From NCBI RefSeq assembly GCF_032598905.1, contig NZ_CP122458.1:7093001-7157000 (forward strand): a DNA stretch of 64,000 nucleotides, given 5' to 3'. The position numbers and the translations under genes are program-made. This DNA comes from Streptomyces sp. 11x1. GTDB taxonomy: Bacteria; Actinomycetota; Actinomycetes; Streptomycetales; Streptomycetaceae. This document shows, piece after piece, positions 61,405-64,000 of the stretch (position 1 is its first letter; each line of letters begins with the position of its first letter). The notes below the pieces were generated by a model. The model was not told the origin of the DNA and did not search any database. It saw only the letters and a program-made list of their open reading frames with translations.

Positions 61405-62859
61405 TCAGGCACGGAACGCCCCGGGGTGGGTCTGCTCCCGAACCGCCACGTACTGCTGCCGAACCGCCTGCCCCACCGCCAGTTCGTCACCTGGCTCCAG
61501 CACCTGCGCCGCCGCCCCCGGCCACATCGGAGGCGTACGCGGATCGAGCGCCCCCTGCGAGACCCCGAGCGCCCACGCGGCCTGCCGCGCCGCGCCCACC
61601 GCCGCGTAGTCGGCCGGCTGCGGCACCACCACCGGCACCCCGAAGAGCGCCGGCGCCGCCGCCTGCACGGCCGGCAACTCCGCCGCCGCACCCAGCAGGA
61701 AGATCCGCCGTACGTCCACGCCCCGGCCCCGCAGCACGTCCAGCGCGTCCGCGAGCCCGCACAGCATGCCCTCGAAGGCGGCCCGCGCGAAGTGCTCCGG
61801 CTTCATCGACTCCCGCCGCAGCCCGGCCAGCGTCCCCGCCGTGTGCGGCAGGTTCGGCGTCCGCTCGCCCTCCAGATAGGGCAGCATGACCAGCCCGTGC
61901 GACCCGGGGGTGGACTTCATCGCCAGGTCGGACAGCGCCTCCAGATCGGCCACGCCCAGCAGTTCGGTGGCCCCGCGCAGGGTCCGTACGGCGTTGAGCG
62001 TGGTGACGACCGGCAGATGCATCCCGGTCGCGTCGGCCAGCGAGGTGATCATCCCGGAGGAGTCGACGAGCGCCTGGGTGTGTACGGCCATGACGGACCC
62101 GGAGGCCCCCAGCGACACCACCGCGTCACCGAGGCCGATACCGAGCCCGAACGCGGCGGCCATGGTCTCGCCGGTGCCGGCGGAGATGAGGAGCCCCTCC
62201 GGCGTCGTACCGGCGGCGTCCGAGGGGCCCAGCACCTCGGGAAGCATCACCTGATGCCCGAGCGCCATCTCCACGAGGTCCGTGCGGTACTGCCCGGTCG
62301 CCGCGTTCCAGTACCCGGTCCCGGACGCCCCGCCCCGGTCCGTGGTCCTCCTGACCGGCCGCCCGAGCAACTGCCAGACCAGCCAGTCGTGCGCCTGGAG
62401 CAGTACGGCCGTCCGCATCGCGGCGTCCGGTTCCGTACGGCTCATCCAGCGCAGCTTGGTCACCGGCTGCGCGGCCCCCGGCACACAGCCGACGGCCTCC
62501 GCCCACGCCCCTCGCCCGCCGAGCGCGTCGACGAGGTCGGCCGCCGCGACCTGGGTCCGCTTGTCGCCGCCGACCATCGCCGGACGCACGGTGTTGCCCT
62601 GCGCGTCCAGCGCGATCAGCCCGTTCTGCTGGGACGAGACCCCGATCGCCTGCACGCCCTCCAGCAGCCCGCCGCCGGCCGCCTCTCCCAGGGACAGCAG
62701 CCAGGCCTGCGGGTCGACGTCGGCGGGGCGCCCCCCGCTCTCCGCCGGCTCCAACGGGTGCGGGGCATACCCCTGCCTGAGCACGGCCCCTGTGTCCGAG
62801 TCACAGACGACAATGCGCGTAAAATCGGGCGAACTGTCCAGCCCGGCGACTATCCCCAT
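61405..62859 (-). CDS. FGGY-family carbohydrate kinase, probable xylulokinase
   Basis: The 484-residue kinase has the FGGY phosphate loop VAGLDSSPDFTRIVVCDSDTG, GVSSQQNGLIALD, RTTDRGGASGTGYW, and the second nucleotide region SLGASGSVMAVHTQ. It phosphorylates a keto-pentose such as D-xylulose, feeding the pentose phosphate pathway. No isomerase or transporter gene is adjacent, so the substrate is uncertain. Codon use is normal and length is typical. Confidence 0.88.
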   Translation of the reverse strand: MGIVAGLDSSPDFTRIVVCDSDTGAVLRQGYAPHPLEPAESGGRPADVDPQAWLLSLGEAAGGGLLEGVQAIGVSSQQNGLIALDAQGNTVRPAMVGGDKRTQVAAADLVDALGGRGAWAEAVGCVPGAAQPVTKLRWMSRTEPDAAMRTAVLLQAHDWLVWQLLGRPVRRTTDRGGASGTGYWNAATGQYRTDLVEMALGHQVMLPEVLGPSDAAGTTPEGLLISAGTGETMAAAFGLGIGLGDAVVSLGASGSVMAVHTQALVDSSGMITSLADATGMHLPVVTTLNAVRTLRGATELLGVADLEALSDLAMKSTPGSHGLVMLPYLEGERTPNLPHTAGTLAGLRRESMKPEHFARAAFEGMLCGLADALDVLRGRGVDVRRIFLLGAAAELPAVQAAAPALFGVPVVVPQPADYAAVGAARQAAWALGVSQGALDPRTPPMWPGAAAQVLEPGDELAVGQAVRQQYVAVREQTHPGAFRA

Positions 62860-62928
62860 GGCGGAAATTCTGCCGCACGGGAAGGGGTGGGGGCGCCGCG
62901 CGTTGCTCCGGTCGGCGCGATGTGGTCT

Positions 62929-63234
62929 CTAGGTATTGCTGGTGCCCCAGTCGTCTCCGGCCGAGCCGTTGGCGTTGCGCTCCCGCAGGGAGCGAACCCG
63001 CTCGGCGACCAGATCGGGCATGCGGTCGCCGACCTTCTCGCTGACCACGTGGTACGCCTTGCCCGCGTAGACCCGCCCCTGCTGGGCGGCCGACTCGGCG
63101 GTGTTCCGTACGGCGGGGTTCTGTGCGACCTGCCGGGCGGACTTCTTCAACTGTTCGTAGCGTTCGCGACCGGCCTTCGTGCCGAGCACGTACCCCAGGG
63201 CCAGTCCGGCAAAGAACGTGAGCCGATAGCGCAT
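62929..63234 (-). CDS. YtxH-like small membrane protein
   Basis: The 101-residue protein starts with one glycine-zipper helix (LTFFAGLALGYVLGTKAGRERY), with GYVLGxKAG typical of the YtxH family, followed by an amphipathic helical tail. It is probably a membrane-associated stress protein. It lies between the kinase and the tRNA genes. Confidence 0.82.
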   Translation of the reverse strand: MRYRLTFFAGLALGYVLGTKAGRERYEQLKKSARQVAQNPAVRNTAESAAQQGRVYAGKAYHVVSEKVGDRMPDLVAERVRSLRERNANGSAGDDWGTSNT

Positions 63235-63408
63235 GGCGACCACCCTTCCCTTACGTCTGCGTCGGTCCCTTGCGTGCCCTGCGCGGGCGACGGGCACAGG
63301 GGATACCGATTGGCGGAGCACCCCCCTGCTTGCGCTAATGTATGTGTCGCAGCGAGCGCACGCCCCCTGGCGAATACCCAGGGAGGTACGTTCGATGCAG
63401 CGAGGCAA

Positions 63409-63481
63409 TCCTCCGTAGCTCAATTGGCAGAGCAGCCGGCTGTTAACCGGCAGGTTACTGGTTCGAGTCCAGTCGGGGGAG
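63409..63481 (+). tRNA. tRNA-Asn (GTT)
   Basis: A complete 73-nt cloverleaf with acceptor TCCTCCG/CGGGGGA, anticodon GTT at 63442-63444, and TTCGAGTCC T-arm. Discriminator base G. The CCA end is not encoded. Confidence 0.97.
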
Positions 63482-63487
63482 CTTCGA

Positions 63488-63560
63488 TCTTCCGTAGCTC
63501 AATTGGCAGAGCAGCCGGCTGTTAACCGGCAGGTTACTGGTTCGAGTCCAGTCGGGAGAG
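63488..63560 (+). tRNA. tRNA-Asn (GTT), second copy
   Basis: This is a second 73-nt copy, six bases after the first; anticodon GTT at 63521-63523. The acceptor stem is TCTTCCG/CGGGAGA, so the third base pair is U-A instead of C-G, a compensated change. Confidence 0.97.
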
Positions 63561-63569
63561 CAGTGAGGG

Positions 63570-63592
63570 AGGACCCCGTGGGGGTCCTTTTT
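63570..63592 (+). terminator. Terminator of the tRNA-Asn pair
   Basis: AGGACCCC-GTG-GGGGTCCT forms an 8-bp stem followed by TTTT (from 63588). It ends the tandem tRNA transcript. Confidence 0.88.
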
Positions 63593-63737
63593 CATGTTCG
63601 GGGGGGAACCGTGTGCGGCGCGCCGAGGTCTTCAAGGTCAAGAAGCGCATGCGAAGGCCGACCATCCGAAGCAGGAGATCGTATGAGCGGCTATGCTGCG
63701 GCAGACGGCGCGCACACATGTACGCGACACGCCGTAC

Positions 63738-63811
63738 GGGGCGGTAGCTCAGCCGGTTAGAGCAGCGGACTCATAATCCGTCGGCCGTGGGTTCGAGTCC
63801 CACCCGCCCCA
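63738..63811 (+). tRNA. tRNA with CAT anticodon (Ile2 or elongator Met)
   Basis: A 74-nt cloverleaf with acceptor GGGGCGG/CCGCCCC, anticodon CAT at 63772-63774 and discriminator A; CCA follows in the genome (63812-63814). It lacks initiator-tRNA features such as a mismatched first pair. I favour tRNA-Ile2 (lysidine-modified), but the sequence alone does not exclude elongator Met. Confidence 0.85.
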
Positions 63812-63814
63812 CCA

Positions 63815-64000
63815 GTGCAGGGCTGTGACCTGCGGAAACGTTCATTTTTGGTTGTCTGAGCGTCAACTTTGCCTGAACGGACTGAATCCGCTGCGCGCGA
63901 GTTTGGTGCCAGGTTGGTCTGCGTTGGCTGATGCTCTGCTGACCTGCATGGATGTGCGCGGACGCGTGGTCGGTGAGACGTGTTCTGGCCGGCTCGGCAG
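63815..64000. other. Non-coding sequence after the last tRNA
   Basis: Only a CGTTCA (63839-63844) / TGAACG (63874-63879) dyad is visible, next to a TTTTT tract. Base composition is lower in G+C than elsewhere. A tRNA 3' end is a typical integration site for actinobacterial elements, but no integrase or att repeat can be seen before the window ends. Confidence 0.4.

Noticed and set aside
63738..64000. Integrated element at the last tRNA gene
   Set aside because: No integrase, excisionase or duplicated tRNA 3' end is visible before the window ends.

Overview
The window is very G+C-rich with strongly biased third codon positions. It carries hrdA next to dnaG, an SsgA-like sporulation protein, a class F sortase and sirohaem nitrite reductase genes with GlnR-like operators. 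Together these point to a Streptomyces chromosome, in a core region that, from memory, resembles the nitrate-assimilation / hrdA-dnaG neighbourhood of S. coelicolor. No CRISPR array, transposase, integrase or PKS/NRPS cluster was seen.

Layout. 1-4.9 kb: end of an aldo/keto reductase, a TetR regulator, a divergent VOC/CGNR-zinc-finger pair sharing a 27-bp palindrome, an SRPBCC protein, a small zinc-ribbon-like protein and an MFS exporter. 4.9-12.3 kb: tRNA-dihydrouridine synthase, a pyruvyl-transferase-like protein, and a two-gene glycoside hydrolase operon divergent from a ROK regulator. 12.3-17 kb: pyruvate phosphate dikinase between two strong terminators, a small secreted protein, and an ABC transporter locus whose permease has been almost entirely deleted. 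17-21.4 kb: an ECF41/SigJ-type sigma factor with its oxidoreductase, a conserved hypothetical protein and a PhoX-like protein. 21.6-28 kb: a two-component system in which both partners carry large low-complexity inserts, then carbonic anhydrase overlapping a SulP transporter. 28-34.7 kb: an SDR, nirBD with a third flavoprotein gene, and a TauE-like permease. 34.7-42.8 kb: sortase and candidate substrate, a SoxR-box-controlled flavin reductase, a fused sigma/anti-sigma/membrane protein, an SsgA-like protein, and a YraQ/TIGR03943 permease pair. 42.8-50.8 kb: GH36 alpha-galactosidase, a small pseudogene, the nitrate reductase nasA, secreted and SanA-like proteins and a sirohydrochlorin chelatase. 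51-64 kb: dgt, a ferredoxin reductase, dnaG, hrdA, a heterodimeric ABC exporter, a xylulokinase-like kinase and three tRNA genes.

How the genes fit together. NasA reduces nitrate and NirBD reduces nitrite with sirohaem, whose metal could be supplied by the chelatase, so the window holds most of a nitrate-assimilation pathway. nasA and the nir operon share the same 31-nt promoter layout (GTAACAC, then CGCACGCT, then ATG at identical spacing) with an upstream GlnR-like repeat. dnaG has an exact match to the RecA-independent DNA-damage promoter motif known from actinobacteria. Several proteins carry expanded in-frame repeats, and a 20-bp inverted-repeat family marks many gene ends.
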